Below are positions 29,895 to 39,210 of a stretch of DNA of 64,000 nucleotides, piece by piece. The DNA is from Sporomusa malonica. Lineage in GTDB: Bacteria; Bacillota; Negativicutes; Sporomusales; Sporomusaceae. Both the position numbers and the translations under genes were made by a program. The first letter of the stretch is position 1. Each line of letters opens with the position of its first letter. The notes below the pieces were generated by a model that saw nothing but the letters and a program-made list of their open reading frames with translations, was not told the DNA's origin and made no database searches. The stretch lies in NCBI RefSeq assembly GCF_041428715.1, contig NZ_CP155572.1; one strand, 5' to 3'.

Positions 29895-30953
29895 ATGGAA
29901 AAATATCAAAAGCATGGTATTAACCCTTTTCTTATCAGTGTAGCTACAGGTCAGGATGTAGATAGTATACTGTTGCGTCCGACTGTTGCCATGTTGCCTG
30001 GCAAACATCCTAGACATATCTATAAACATATCAAAGAGATAAATAGGGAGTTTCCCGAAAACATTTTTAGACTGACATGTAAGTCCTGTGGTAAAAGTGG
30101 CGATTATGACTTTGGCACTATGGTGCTATCAGCAATACCCGATAAAAGTAAGAATATGGCGGACAAGCTTCAGGCAGTCGGCTATTTTCGCTGCAAGCAT
30201 TGTAATAGTGCGGGTGAGTGGGAACTATCTCAACATATGCAAACAGTGCTTGCAGGGAAAATGGCGGCAGCTGCTATTACGGGCGATAGCGGCGTAGTCT
30301 TTGGTCAGGCGCTTATTGATGGCGAATTTGCACCACGTTGGGGCAGTGATGCCGAAAATTATTTTTTAAATAAACTCTGCAAGAACCCGAAAGACTCTTA
30401 TATTTGGAATCGATTAGGGAATATATACTACAAGGGCAAGCGCCCGGAATTAGCCGCTTGTGCATATGAGCAGGCACTATTGACCGATATGGGGCAGGTA
30501 GAGTCTCATTTTTCTCTGGGGCAAATGCTGCTGGATTGTGGCGAGCTTGAAATTGCGGCAGAACATCTGAGGCAGGCGGTGGCTTTTGCTCATCAGTATA
30601 AATCACTGCCGGCTGTTGATCTTAGAGAACTTGTTGTTGGCGCCTTAACAGTATTGCTTACTATCTATAATCAAAGTAAGAAAAAAATTGATGTGTTGCC
30701 AAGCCCTAATGAGTTAGCTTTAGCTAGCTTTACTAAAAGTGAAATTGCCGCGACAGCTAAGTTTGATTTTGAGATTGATACAAACCGCCGCGAAACCCTT
30801 TATCCGCTAGCTGAAGTATATTTGGGCGCACGCCGGGATGAATTGTCTCCAGAGGAGCGAACTGCACACATTCCTCGCCCTAGGGCTGCCTGGCCGGTAG
30901 GGAGTAAAGTCAACAAACAAAAGCCCTCAAAGAAAAGTAAAAAAAGAAGCTAA
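29895..30953 (+). CDS. Zinc-ribbon and TPR-containing protein of unknown function
   Basis: I do not recognise a named family for this 352-residue protein. Residues about 61-110 hold two CxxC pairs (CKSCGKSGDYD and CKHCNSAGEWE), a probable zinc ribbon. Residues about 165-245 look like two to three tetratricopeptide repeats (YIWNRLGNIYYKGKRPELAA, HFSLGQMLLDCGELEIAAEH). The C-terminus is lysine/serine-rich (KQKPSKKSKKRS), possibly nucleic-acid binding. No signal peptide. It has its own strong promoter followed by a leader terminator, and a terminator behind it at about 30966-31010, so it is monocistronic. Confidence 0.8.
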   Translation: MEKYQKHGINPFLISVATGQDVDSILLRPTVAMLPGKHPRHIYKHIKEINREFPENIFRLTCKSCGKSGDYDFGTMVLSAIPDKSKNMADKLQAVGYFRCKHCNSAGEWELSQHMQTVLAGKMAAAAITGDSGVVFGQALIDGEFAPRWGSDAENYFLNKLCKNPKDSYIWNRLGNIYYKGKRPELAACAYEQALLTDMGQVESHFSLGQMLLDCGELEIAAEHLRQAVAFAHQYKSLPAVDLRELVVGALTVLLTIYNQSKKKIDVLPSPNELALASFTKSEIAATAKFDFEIDTNRRETLYPLAEVYLGARRDELSPEERTAHIPRPRAAWPVGSKVNKQKPSKKSKKRS

Positions 30954-30965
30954 AGATAAGCAAGT

Positions 30966-31010
30966 AGGTCATCTTCTTATGAAAAAAGACGATGACCGAT
31001 TTTTTCTTTA
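30966..31010 (+). terminator. Terminator of the TPR gene
   Basis: Stem ggtcatcttctt / aagacgatgacc with one bulge, followed by a T-rich tail. Confidence 0.75.
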
Positions 31011-31159
31011 CAATCAAAGCAATTTCTGGATAGCCGTCAAATAGAGAAGGATTTGCCGGTATTTTGTTGAATACTTAATGCAATGTTAATACTAAGGCCA
31101 CCAAATAAAGATAATTGTACGTGACAGGTGGCAGTCTACTATCAGGAGGAGAAAATTTT

Positions 31160-32818
31160 ATGTCGTTAAAAAGCAATATAGTCAAAAAAGGCTCAACCCG
31201 GGCGGCTCACCGTTCGTTATTTTATGCTATGGGCTATACTCCCAAAGAATTAGAAAAACCAATGATCGGAATTGTTAATGCTTTTAATGAAATTATCCCT
31301 GGACATATGCATCTTAGAGATGTGGCCGAAGCTGTAAAATTGGGTGTGGCTGCAGGCGGCGGCATGCCGGTAGAGTTCCCGGCCATTGGTATTTGTGATG
31401 GCATTGCCATGGGGCATGAGGGTATGAAATATCCGTTACCCAGCCGTGAGCTTATTGCCGACTCCATTGAGGCAATGGCTATTGGCCATAGGTTTGATGG
31501 ATTAGTGCTTATCCCCAACTGTGACAAGATTGTGCCAGGTATGCTGATGGCAGCTGCCAGGCTGAACATACCCTGTATTGTAATGAGTGGTGGTCCCATG
31601 CTTGCCGGGCGTTATCAGGGACGGGATATCAGTGTCAGCAGCATGTTTGAAGCTGCCGGACTTTTTGAAGCGGGTAAGATTACAGCTGGCGAGTTAGATC
31701 AGATGGAGAAAGCTGCTTGTCCAGGCTGTGGCTCATGCGCCGGGTTGTTTACAGCCAATACCATGAACTGTATGACAGAGGCACTCGGTATGGCCTTGCC
31801 TGGTAATGGCACTATTCCGGCAGCTCATTTTGGTGCTCGGCGGATGATGGCCAAGCAAGCAGGAGAAATAATTGTTGATTTAGTGGAACGGGACGTTAAA
31901 CCACGTGAAATTATGACGATTGATGCCTTTAAAAACGCCATGACTGTTGATATGGGGATTGGTGGTTCCTCCAACACAGTGCTTCACTTGACCGCGATTG
32001 CCTACGAGGCTGGTATTGAATTACCATTATCGTTATTTGAAGAGATTAGTGCCAAGACTCCTTACATCACCAAGCTGAGTCCAGGTGGTACCTATCATAT
32101 TCAGGATCTTAACGAGGCTGGTGGTATTGCGGCGGTTATGAAAGAGCTTTCTAAAGGCGGTGGTATTCATACTGACGCACTGACGGTGAGTGGTACAATC
32201 GCTGATCGAATTGAATATGCCTCTATTTATCGGCCTGAGGTAATCAAGACAGTGGAAGAGCCATATCGCAAAACAGGTGGTATCGCTATTTTAAATGGCA
32301 ACCTGGCTCCGGAAGGCGCTGTTGTAAAAGAAAGCGCAGTAAAGGAAGATATGCTCACATTTGAAGGAGTTGCGCGCGTATTTAACTCTGAAGAGGAAGC
32401 TATAGAAGCCATTATTGGCAAAAAGATTAAAGATGGCGATGTTGTGGTTATTCGCTACGAAGGCCCTAAAGGCGGTCCGGGCATGAAAGAAATGCTTAAT
32501 CCGACAGCCATAATTGTCGGTATGGGACTTAAGGTGGCGCTCTTGACCGATGGACGTTTCAGCGGCGCTACCCAAGGTGCATGTATTGGACACATTTCCC
32601 CTGAAGCTATGGAAGGCGGCCCTATTGCGCTATTGGAAGACGGAGATATCATTGATATCGATATTCCGGGGCGCAAACTGGAGGTCAAGGTAAGTTCGGA
32701 AGACCTGGCTAAGCGTAAAGCAGCGTGGGTTAAACCTGCACCCAAAGTCACTACTGGATATCTGGCCAGATATGCTAAACTGGTTTCTTCAGCTAATACC
32801 GGAGCAGTACTTAAATAA
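31160..32818 (+). CDS. ilvD: Dihydroxy-acid dehydratase
   Basis: Third step of valine, leucine and isoleucine synthesis: dehydrates 2,3-dihydroxy acids to 2-oxo acids using an Fe-S cluster. Fe-S and Mg ligands are visible in IPNCDKIVPGM near residue 120 and AACPGCGSCAGLFTANTMNC near 190, and the C-terminal TDGRFSGATQGACIGHISPE near 468 is diagnostic. The product is 552 residues from the ATG at 31160, which has caggagga upstream; an upstream in-frame start at 31115 gives a non-family extension. No other ilv genes are adjacent. Own terminator follows. Confidence 0.96.
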   Translation: MSLKSNIVKKGSTRAAHRSLFYAMGYTPKELEKPMIGIVNAFNEIIPGHMHLRDVAEAVKLGVAAGGGMPVEFPAIGICDGIAMGHEGMKYPLPSRELIADSIEAMAIGHRFDGLVLIPNCDKIVPGMLMAAARLNIPCIVMSGGPMLAGRYQGRDISVSSMFEAAGLFEAGKITAGELDQMEKAACPGCGSCAGLFTANTMNCMTEALGMALPGNGTIPAAHFGARRMMAKQAGEIIVDLVERDVKPREIMTIDAFKNAMTVDMGIGGSSNTVLHLTAIAYEAGIELPLSLFEEISAKTPYITKLSPGGTYHIQDLNEAGGIAAVMKELSKGGGIHTDALTVSGTIADRIEYASIYRPEVIKTVEEPYRKTGGIAILNGNLAPEGAVVKESAVKEDMLTFEGVARVFNSEEEAIEAIIGKKIKDGDVVVIRYEGPKGGPGMKEMLNPTAIIVGMGLKVALLTDGRFSGATQGACIGHISPEAMEGGPIALLEDGDIIDIDIPGRKLEVKVSSEDLAKRKAAWVKPAPKVTTGYLARYAKLVSSANTGAVLK

Positions 32819-32833
32819 ATTATTGAATAATAA

Positions 32834-32864
32834 AGAGCAGTCCCGCATGGGGCTGCTTTTTATT
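32834..32864. terminator. Terminator of ilvD, probably bidirectional
   Basis: Stem agcagtccc/ggggctgct with T-rich tail on the plus strand. On the minus strand the same hairpin directly follows family 2 repeat copy B. Confidence 0.8.
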
Positions 32865-32949
32865 TTCCTGATAGAAAGTATAACTTTCCCTGGATAAGGC
32901 AACATCGACTTCCGCTGTCGTCAAAGGCTCGGCGCAAGCCGTGTTTTCT
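32864..32949 (-). repeat. Dispersed structured repeat family 2, copy B
   Basis: Minus-strand copy of the element at 13701-13789. Compared with the other two, the internal ggc/gcc pair is gac/gtc (32922-32920 with 32909-32907), a double change that keeps pairing. On its own strand it is followed by the ilvD terminator hairpin. Confidence 0.85.
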
Positions 32950-33018
32950 TTAGCAATCTTATTTGTATATAGTGCAAATTTTTTGCAAACGCGAGCAGGA
33001 ATTTCGAAAAACACGTAG

Positions 33019-33052
33019 TAATATACCAGTAAACGTTTACGAAAACGTTTAC
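33019..33052 (+). promoter_or_regulatory. -10 box and tandem LacI-family operators upstream of rbsR
   Basis: gtaaacgtttac (33029-33040, perfect palindrome) and gaaaacgtttac (33041-33052) lie side by side, centred 12 bp apart. They match the AACGTT-centred sites bound by LacI-family regulators such as RbsR or CcpA. A TAATAT at 33019-33024 just before them would put the operators over the transcription start of the ribose operon. Confidence 0.75.
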
Positions 33053-33120
33053 AATAGGAAATGTCTCTGGTGCAAATACAAACTTGATGCGGTTTCAAAG
33101 GCTCAACAGGAGATTAAAAA

Positions 33121-34141
33121 ATGAAATACGGGAAAACTACAACAACAATTAAGGATGTCGCCCGAGCGGCTGGAGTTTCGATAGCTACAGTTTCTCGAAT
33201 CTTAAATGGCAATGCCGGGGTGTCAGAAGAACTGGCGGCACGGGTAACGGCGGCGGTAAACCAACTGGAATATCGACCCAATGCCGTAGCTAGAGCGCTC
33301 AAAGAAAGAAAATCACGCAGCATCGGGCTCATTATCCCCGATATTGAAAATCCATTTTTTCCAGCGTTGGTCAGAGGTGTTGAAGATGCTGCCAGGCAGC
33401 ATGGCTATGCTGTGATTTTATGCAATACTGACGGTAAGCCGGCTGAAGAGGAACGTTATATCCAGTTTCTATTTAGCAAGCAGGTGGACGGAATTCTATT
33501 TATTGGCGGTGCGGACAGTGAAGGTAATTTAGAGCTACTATCGGCATTACCCATGCCTGTAGTCACGCTGGATCGGCGCTCAGCCGCCACCAAATTGAGT
33601 GCTGTGGTGTGTGACAACTACGAGGGCGCTATGTTGGCTGTTAAGCATCTTATAAGTCTTGGTAGGCAACAAATTGCTTTTATTGGTGGACCGGTTCGGT
33701 CTTCATCGGCGATTGACAGGCGACGGGGTTTTTTTGATACCCACAGCCAACAGAGAATGCCGGTAAATGAGCAGCTGCTGGTTGTTGGTATATACTTTTG
33801 ACAGCGGCTATAAAGCAGCCATCGCGCTTATTGACAGCCAACAGTCGTTTGATGCTATTTTTGCTGCCAATGATATGATGGCTATTGGTGCTATCGAAGC
33901 TTTGACTGAGCGTGGATTAAAAATACCTGAAGATGTGGCTGTTGTCGGCTATGACGACATCAGAATGGCGGGGTGGTATAAGCCGGCGCTTACCACTGTA
34001 CGCCAGCCTGTATATGACATGGGGTTGGCTGCCGTAGAGATACTTCTTAAGCAAATAACCGGCGCTAAAACAAGTGTTTGTGAGCAAAAGTTTATGCCGG
34101 AGTTGATTGTGCGCAAATCTTCCGGCGCTAAGGAGGGCTAA
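33121..34141 (+). pseudogene. rbsR: Ribose operon repressor RbsR, frameshifted
   Basis: LacI-family repressor of the ribose operon. The N-terminal helix-turn-helix TTIKDVARAAGVSIATVSRI and most of the sugar-binding domain are in one frame (33121-33801, stop after VVGIYF). The rest (YTFDSGYKAAIALIDSQQSF onward to KSSGAKEG) continues in another frame to 34141. The break lies at about 33780-33800, around gttgttggtatatac. Joined, the two parts give a normal-length protein of about 339 residues. The spacing at the junction is about two residues short of typical family members, which suggests a small deletion rather than one added base. It could also be a sequencing error. Confidence 0.85.
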
Positions 34142-34142
34142 G

Positions 34143-35090
34143 ATGAATCAGAAACAAACTGAGAATATTCCAGTAATGGTGGTTGGCAGTCTCAATTTGG
34201 ATTTGGTGGCTACGGCAGATAGGCTTCCCGTGACCGGCGAAACAGTGTTTGGCAGAGAGTTTGCTACGTTTCCTGGCGGGAAGGGCGGCAATCAGGCTGT
34301 AGCTGCAGGTAAATTAGGGGCTAAAGTAACCATGGTGGGTTGCGTGGGCCAAGATGCTTTTGCGCAAGAACTGATAACAAGCTTGAAGCAAAACAATGTA
34401 GATACGGCCTATGTCCGAAAGGTTGATACATCTACCGGCACGGCGCTGATTACTGTTGGTGCGTCTGGAGCCAATACGATTGTGGTGGTGGCTGGAGCGA
34501 ATGCCTATTGCAGTAAAGCAGATGTGGATAAGGCTTTGAAAAGCTTTGCCAAGCCGGGAATTTTGCTGGTACAGCACGAAATCCCGCCAGAAACTGTACA
34601 GTATGCTATCAAGGTGGCAAAAGAAGCTGGCTGGACAGTAATTTTAAATCCGGCTCCTGCCTGCGCAATTTCCGAGCAGACATTGGCGTTAGTGGATATC
34701 ATTACTCCTAATGAAACCGAAGCTGCCGTAATTACCGGCTGTCAGGTAAATTCGCCCGTTGAGGCGATTACCGCTGGCAAGAAGCTGCTTTCCCTTGGTG
34801 TTAAGGCTGTGGTGGTTACCTTGGGCAGTCTGGGGGCGATTTGTATTACGGCTAATGAAATAGTTCAAGTACCGTCAATTACTGTTGAGGCAGTTGATAC
34901 AACAGCTGCCGGTGATGCCTATACCGGTGCTCTGGCGGCGGCATTATCCGAGGGCCGCGAACTGAAAGACAGTCTACAATTTGCTGCTGTGGCCGCCGGG
35001 CTGTCGGTAACCCGCAGGGGAGCTCAACCAGCTCTGCCGTGGCGGCGGGAAGTCGATCAATATATCAGCCAGTTGGAGGTTAGTAAATGA
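34143..35090 (+). CDS. rbsK: Ribokinase
   Basis: Phosphorylates D-ribose to ribose 5-phosphate. PfkB-family protein of 315 residues: N-terminal VVGSLNLDLVATADRLPVTG, signature GGKGGNQAVAAGKLGA near residue 42, and the active-site motif DTTAAGDAYTGAL near 256 with the catalytic Asp. The ATG at 34143, 1 nt after rbsR and preceded by aaggagg, is preferred over an upstream ATG at 34107 within rbsR. The stop overlaps the rbsD start. Confidence 0.95.
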   Translation: MNQKQTENIPVMVVGSLNLDLVATADRLPVTGETVFGREFATFPGGKGGNQAVAAGKLGAKVTMVGCVGQDAFAQELITSLKQNNVDTAYVRKVDTSTGTALITVGASGANTIVVVAGANAYCSKADVDKALKSFAKPGILLVQHEIPPETVQYAIKVAKEAGWTVILNPAPACAISEQTLALVDIITPNETEAAVITGCQVNSPVEAITAGKKLLSLGVKAVVVTLGSLGAICITANEIVQVPSITVEAVDTTAAGDAYTGALAAALSEGRELKDSLQFAAVAAGLSVTRRGAQPALPWRREVDQYISQLEVSK

Positions 35091-35482
35091 AAAAGCTAGG
35101 AACGCTCAATCAACCGATTAGTGAGGTCATTGCCGGTATGGGGCATGGCGATATGCTGGTTATTGGTGATGCCGGCCTGCCAATACCGTCTGGTGTTCGT
35201 CGTATAGATTTAGCGCTGACGCAAGGAGTTCCAGAGTTTTTGCGTACTCTTGAGGTTATATTAAGCGAGCTGCAAGTGGAAAGTGCGGTTATTGCCAGTG
35301 AAACGGCTGCGGTCAGTCCTGAAATTTATGACGGTATCAAAGCTCTATTATCAGCTACTCCAACCGTGTTGGTAAGCCACGAAGAATTCAAACAGCTAAA
35401 TCGTCAGGCTGTGGCTATTATCCGCACAGGTGAATGTACGCCATATGCCAACATTATTTTAAAATCTGGAGTAACTTTTTAG
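35087..35482 (+). CDS. rbsD: D-ribose pyranase
   Basis: Interconverts the pyranose and furanose forms of ribose so that ribokinase can use it. The 131-residue protein has the RbsD N-terminus MKKLGTLNQPISEVIAGMGH, with the catalytic His near residue 20, and GDAGLPIPSGVRRIDLAL, and ends CTPYANIILKSGVTF. ATGA overlap with rbsK indicates translational coupling. Confidence 0.95.
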   Translation: MKKLGTLNQPISEVIAGMGHGDMLVIGDAGLPIPSGVRRIDLALTQGVPEFLRTLEVILSELQVESAVIASETAAVSPEIYDGIKALLSATPTVLVSHEEFKQLNRQAVAIIRTGECTPYANIILKSGVTF

Positions 35483-35491
35483 GAGGCCGAT

Positions 35492-36985
35492 GTGAATAAT
35501 CATGTGCTTCTTGAGATGCGAGGGATTATCAAAGAATTTCCGGGTGTAAAGGCTCTGAAAAGTGTCAACTTTTCCCTTGCAGCCGGTGAAATTCACGCCC
35601 TTTTGGGTGAGAATGGTGCCGGAAAATCAACACTTATGAAAATACTCAGCGGCGTGTACCAAAAAGACGCTGGTGAAATAGTGCTTAATGGCCAGACGAT
35701 TGAGATAACCGGCCCTCGTCAGGCACAGGAACTAGGGATCGGGATTATCCATCAAGAACTCAATCTAGTGCCGGAACTTACTGTCATGGAAAATATTTTT
35801 CTTGGGCGAGAACCGCTTCGCGCTCTTGGCTTTGTTGACTGGAAGACCATGCGCGAGCAGGCGGCGCAGGTGTTGGCACGTCTCTGTTCAGATATTTCTC
35901 CAGACACCGTTGTCTCAGAACTGAGCATTGGTGAACAGCAAATGGTGGAGATAGCAAAGGCCTTGTCATATGAAACCAAAATACTCATCATGGACGAACC
36001 TACTGCTGCTCTTACCGGACGTGAGACTGAGCATCTTTTTGGCATCATACGCCAGTTAGCAGCAGGCGGTGTCGGTATTGTCTATATTTCGCACCGGATG
36101 GAAGAACTGTTTGCCTTAAGCAGCAAAATAACGGTGATGCGTGATGGCGCCTATATCGGCACTGTCAATACGACTGAGGCTACATTTGATCAGTTGGTAA
36201 AAATGATGGTCGGGCGAGAAATGACTGCCCGGTTTCCCAAGGAGGCGGCGTCCCTGGGCGCTGAAGTACTTAGAGTTGAGGGCTTATCCCGCCAAGGAGT
36301 GCTTGATAATGTCACTTTTTCCGTACACGCAGGGGAAGTAGTCGGGGTTGCCGGACTTATGGGTGCAGGCCGCACGGAAATGGCCAGAGCGGTATTTGGT
36401 GCTGACCCAGTAGACAGCGGTACTATCAATGTTGCCGGCAAACCGACCACGATAAAAACTCCTGCCGACGCCATCAGGGCAGGAATTGGTTTAATTACCG
36501 AAGACCGGAAACATCAAGGCTTAATCTTGTCGCTGTCGGTAGGAGAAAATATTTCGCTGGCTGCCCTGGATACCGTAAGTAGCCAGACCTTCGTTTCTAG
36601 TAAGGCTGAAGCCGGGATTGTCAACAGCCAAATTGATAGACTAAGAATCAGGACACCAGGGGCGGCAGCGCTGGTAAAAAACCTGAGTGGTGGCAATCAG
36701 CAAAAAGTGGTTATAGCAAAATGGCTGTCAACCAGTCCTAAAGTATTGATTATGGATGAACCCACGCGGGGTGTGGATGTTGGCGCCAAAGCCGAGATTT
36801 ATCAAATCATGAATATGCTGACAGCTGCCGGGGTGGGTATTTTGATGATTTCATCAGAACTCCCTGAGGTGTTGGGAATGAGTGACAGGGTATTGGTCAT
36901 GCATCAAGGCCGTATCTTGGCTGATATGCCGGTTGCCGTAGCAACCCAGGAAAAAATAATGGCTTATGCGGCCGGAGGGGAGTAA
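35492..36985 (+). CDS. rbsA: Ribose ABC transporter ATP-binding protein
   Basis: Double ABC ATPase of 497 residues energising ribose import. First cassette: Walker A GENGAGKST near residue 40, signature LSIGEQQMVEIAKAL near 145, Walker B ILIMDEPTAALTG. Second cassette: degenerate P-loop GLMGAGRTEMA near 290, signature LSGGNQQKVVIAKWL near 400, VLIMDEPTRGVDVGAK. The degenerate second P-loop is normal for RbsA/MglA-type proteins. GTG start with taggagg 6 nt upstream. Confidence 0.95.
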   Translation: MNNHVLLEMRGIIKEFPGVKALKSVNFSLAAGEIHALLGENGAGKSTLMKILSGVYQKDAGEIVLNGQTIEITGPRQAQELGIGIIHQELNLVPELTVMENIFLGREPLRALGFVDWKTMREQAAQVLARLCSDISPDTVVSELSIGEQQMVEIAKALSYETKILIMDEPTAALTGRETEHLFGIIRQLAAGGVGIVYISHRMEELFALSSKITVMRDGAYIGTVNTTEATFDQLVKMMVGREMTARFPKEAASLGAEVLRVEGLSRQGVLDNVTFSVHAGEVVGVAGLMGAGRTEMARAVFGADPVDSGTINVAGKPTTIKTPADAIRAGIGLITEDRKHQGLILSLSVGENISLAALDTVSSQTFVSSKAEAGIVNSQIDRLRIRTPGAAALVKNLSGGNQQKVVIAKWLSTSPKVLIMDEPTRGVDVGAKAEIYQIMNMLTAAGVGILMISSELPEVLGMSDRVLVMHQGRILADMPVAVATQEKIMAYAAGGE

Positions 36986-36989
36986 TTTT

Positions 36990-37940
36990 GTGGCTGCAGA
37001 ACAGTTAAAACCGAAACTTAGTGCTACTATAATTCGAAAAATGGGGCCGCTGTTAGGCTTGCTCTTAATCAGCCTGGCACTGGCGCTCCTGTCTGACCGA
37101 TTTTTAACAGTAAACAATCTGCTCAACGTAACCCGACAAGTTTCATTAAACGCCATTATCAGTGTCGGCATGACGCTTGTCATTCTCACCGGCGGTATTG
37201 ATTTGTCGGTAGGCTCTATTGTGGCCATGGCTGGGAGTATTACCGCCGGACTTATGGCTGCCGGTCAGGGTATGGGGACAGCGGTAATTGCCGGTATGGT
37301 CGTCGGCAGTATATTGGGTTTAATTAACGGCCTCTTAATTACAAAAGGAAAAATACCGCCATTTATCGCCACCATGGGTATGATGACAGTAGCCAGAGGC
37401 TACACGTTGGTGTATACCGAAGGACGGCCGATTACCGGTCTGACAGAAGACTTTCGCTGGCTGGGCGCCGGTTATATCATGGGGATTCCTGTGCCTGTTG
37501 TCATTATGGCACTCATCTTTATTTCCGCCTACTTTCTCCTTAAGAAAAACCAGCTAGGCCGCTATATTTATGCAATTGGTGGTAATGAAGAAGCAGCTAG
37601 GCTGTCTGGCATTAGCACTAAAAAGATATTAGTCACGGTATATACTCTCTCCGGGCTCTTGGCTGGGCTAAGCGGAATTATTCTTACTTCGCGTCTTAAT
37701 TCGGCACAACCCACTGCCGGCATGGGGTTTGAGCTTGATGCCATTGCTGCCGTTGTTTTAGGTGGCACAAGTCTCGCCGGTGGATTAGGCACAATAGGCG
37801 GTACGCTGGTAGGAGCCATGATTATCGGGGTTCTTGATAATGGGCTCAACCTGCTTAATGTATCCTCTTTCTATCAGCAGGTAGCCAAAGGAGCGGTTAT
37901 CTTGCTAGCAGTATTACTCGACCGCAAACGCGATAAATGA
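36990..37940 (+). CDS. rbsC: Ribose ABC transporter permease
   Basis: Membrane subunit of the ribose importer, about 316 residues and eight to ten helices. Family landmarks: VGMTLVILTGGIDLSVGSIV near residue 62, NGLLITKGKIPPFIATMGMM near 115, GGNEEAARLSGIS near 197 and VVLGGTSLAGGLGTIGGTL near 255. The GTG at 36990, with ggaggggag upstream and 4 nt after rbsA, is preferred over an in-frame ATG at 36966 inside rbsA. Confidence 0.94.
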   Translation: MAAEQLKPKLSATIIRKMGPLLGLLLISLALALLSDRFLTVNNLLNVTRQVSLNAIISVGMTLVILTGGIDLSVGSIVAMAGSITAGLMAAGQGMGTAVIAGMVVGSILGLINGLLITKGKIPPFIATMGMMTVARGYTLVYTEGRPITGLTEDFRWLGAGYIMGIPVPVVIMALIFISAYFLLKKNQLGRYIYAIGGNEEAARLSGISTKKILVTVYTLSGLLAGLSGIILTSRLNSAQPTAGMGFELDAIAAVVLGGTSLAGGLGTIGGTLVGAMIIGVLDNGLNLLNVSSFYQQVAKGAVILLAVLLDRKRDK

Positions 37941-37945
37941 GACTT

Positions 37946-37977
37946 GATTCAGATGGGGTTCTAACCCCATCTGAATC
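37946..37977 (+). other. Hairpin after rbsC
   Basis: Perfect stem gattcagatgggg / ccccatctgaatc with a 6-nt loop, followed by tta rather than a T run. Probably an mRNA processing or stability element, or a leaky terminator before rbsB. Confidence 0.6.
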
Positions 37978-37995
37978 TTAGTCGAATTATCCAGG

Positions 37996-38054
37996 GACTA
38001 ACCCGTTCTAATACTCCCTCCTGCAGAGGACGGGAGTATTAGAACGGGTTAGTC
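37996..38054 (+). repeat. Long perfect inverted repeat between rbsC and rbsB
   Basis: A 23-bp perfect stem, gactaacccgttctaatact plus ccc on the left and its exact complement on the right, with a 13-nt loop (tcctgcagaggac) and no T run. It sits 119 nt before the rbsB start. Confidence 0.85.
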
Positions 38055-38172
38055 ATCGGATAAATAGCCAGAATACAGCTGTTTGCATTTGCCTGGCAAG
38101 AAGGGAGGGGAGTTCAAGGCAATCGCCGGTTTTCGATTTCCATTCTGACTAAAATATCAAGGGGGAGAAAAA

Positions 38173-39111
38173 ATGTTTAGCAATCTGCGTAAAAAGAGTG
38201 TTTGGGCTTTACTACTAGTTATGGTTATTAGCATGAGTCTCATTGCCGGCTGCGGCGGCAACCAATCCAAAGAGCCGGCTCCGGCTGCAAAAAAAGCAGT
38301 GGTTGGTTTGGCAGTATCCACGTTAAACAACCCATTTTTTGTTGACCTGAAAGACGGGGCTAAAGCTGCTGCTGACGCTAATGGTCTTGAGCTTGTCGTT
38401 ATGGACGCGCAAAATGACGCTTCCAAACAATTGGCCAACATTGAAAACCTTATTCAGCAAAAGGTAAGTGTTATTATTGTTAACCCGGTTGATTCCAAGG
38501 CGATCGTTCCCGCTATCGAAGCTGCCAACAAGGCAAATATCCCGGTAATCACTGTTGACCGCGGCGCTGCCGGCGGTACAGTTGTAAGCTCCATTGCCTC
38601 TGACAATGTTGCCGGCGGAAAAATGGCTGGCCAACTCATTGTTGACAAACTGGGCGGCAAAGGCAAGGTTGTAGAACTTGAAGGTATTCCAGGAACTTCG
38701 GCTGCCAACGATCGTGGCAAAGGCTTCAACGAAGCCATCAAAGCAGCAGCAGGGATAACTGTAGTTGCTAAACAGCCAGCCGACTTTGATCGTGCTAAAG
38801 GTATGAAGGTTATGGAGAACATCCTTCAGGCCAACCCCGAAATCAACGCGGTATTTGCTCACAACGACGAAATGGCACTGGGCGCTCTTGAAGCTATTAA
38901 AGCCGCCAAACGTGCTAATGTAATGGTGGTTGGCTTTGATGCTACCGCCGATGCTGTTAAAGCTGTAAATGAAGGTGGATTAGCTGCCACTGTAGCTCAG
39001 AAACCAAAGGATATGGGAAAAATCAGTATCGAAACAGCAAAAAAAGTAATTGCTAAGGAAACTGTGCCTGCTGCAATACCAGTCGCGCTTGAGCTGGTAG
39101 TAAAAAAATAG
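38173..39111 (+). CDS. rbsB: Ribose-binding lipoprotein
   Basis: Substrate-binding subunit of the ribose importer, 312 residues, anchored to the membrane through lipid on Cys27 (lipobox LIAGC). Type I periplasmic-binding fold: VGLAVSTLNNPFFVDLKDGA, VIIVNPVDSKAIVPAIEAAN, VFAHNDEMALGALEAIKAA and VVGFDATADAV. Last gene of the rbs operon; the two hairpins upstream could let it be produced at higher level than the permease genes. RBS gggggag precedes the ATG. Confidence 0.96.
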   Translation: MFSNLRKKSVWALLLVMVISMSLIAGCGGNQSKEPAPAAKKAVVGLAVSTLNNPFFVDLKDGAKAAADANGLELVVMDAQNDASKQLANIENLIQQKVSVIIVNPVDSKAIVPAIEAANKANIPVITVDRGAAGGTVVSSIASDNVAGGKMAGQLIVDKLGGKGKVVELEGIPGTSAANDRGKGFNEAIKAAAGITVVAKQPADFDRAKGMKVMENILQANPEINAVFAHNDEMALGALEAIKAAKRANVMVVGFDATADAVKAVNEGGLAATVAQKPKDMGKISIETAKKVIAKETVPAAIPVALELVVKK

Positions 39112-39119
39112 ATCATGAT

Positions 39120-39208
39120 AGAAAACACGGCTTGCGCCGAGCCTCTGGCGAAAGCGGAAGCCGATGTTGCCCCTATCCAGGCGTAAGTTATACTTTCTAA
39201 CAGGATAA
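39120..39208 (+). repeat. Dispersed structured repeat family 2, copy C
   Basis: Near-identical to copy A (13701-13789), beginning 8 nt after the rbsB stop. ggc at 39147-39149 pairs with gcc at 39160-39162. Followed 3 nt later by a terminator. Confidence 0.85.
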
Positions 39209-39210
39209 CA

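Noticed and set aside
32864..32949. Family 2 element as a cyclic di-GMP (GEMM) or other known riboswitch
   Set aside because: Parts such as gataaggcaac and gcgcaagcc recall GEMM when read on one strand, but the conserved receptor and tetraloop arrangement is not there, and copies sit at gene ends rather than before genes.
33121..33801. A separate short LacI-family gene ending at 33801
   Set aside because: The following frame continues the same protein family alignment directly, so this is one broken gene rather than two.
37996..38054. The 23-bp inverted repeat as an intrinsic terminator or as insertion-sequence ends
   Set aside because: No T run follows the stem, the loop is only 13 nt, and no transposase or target duplication is present.
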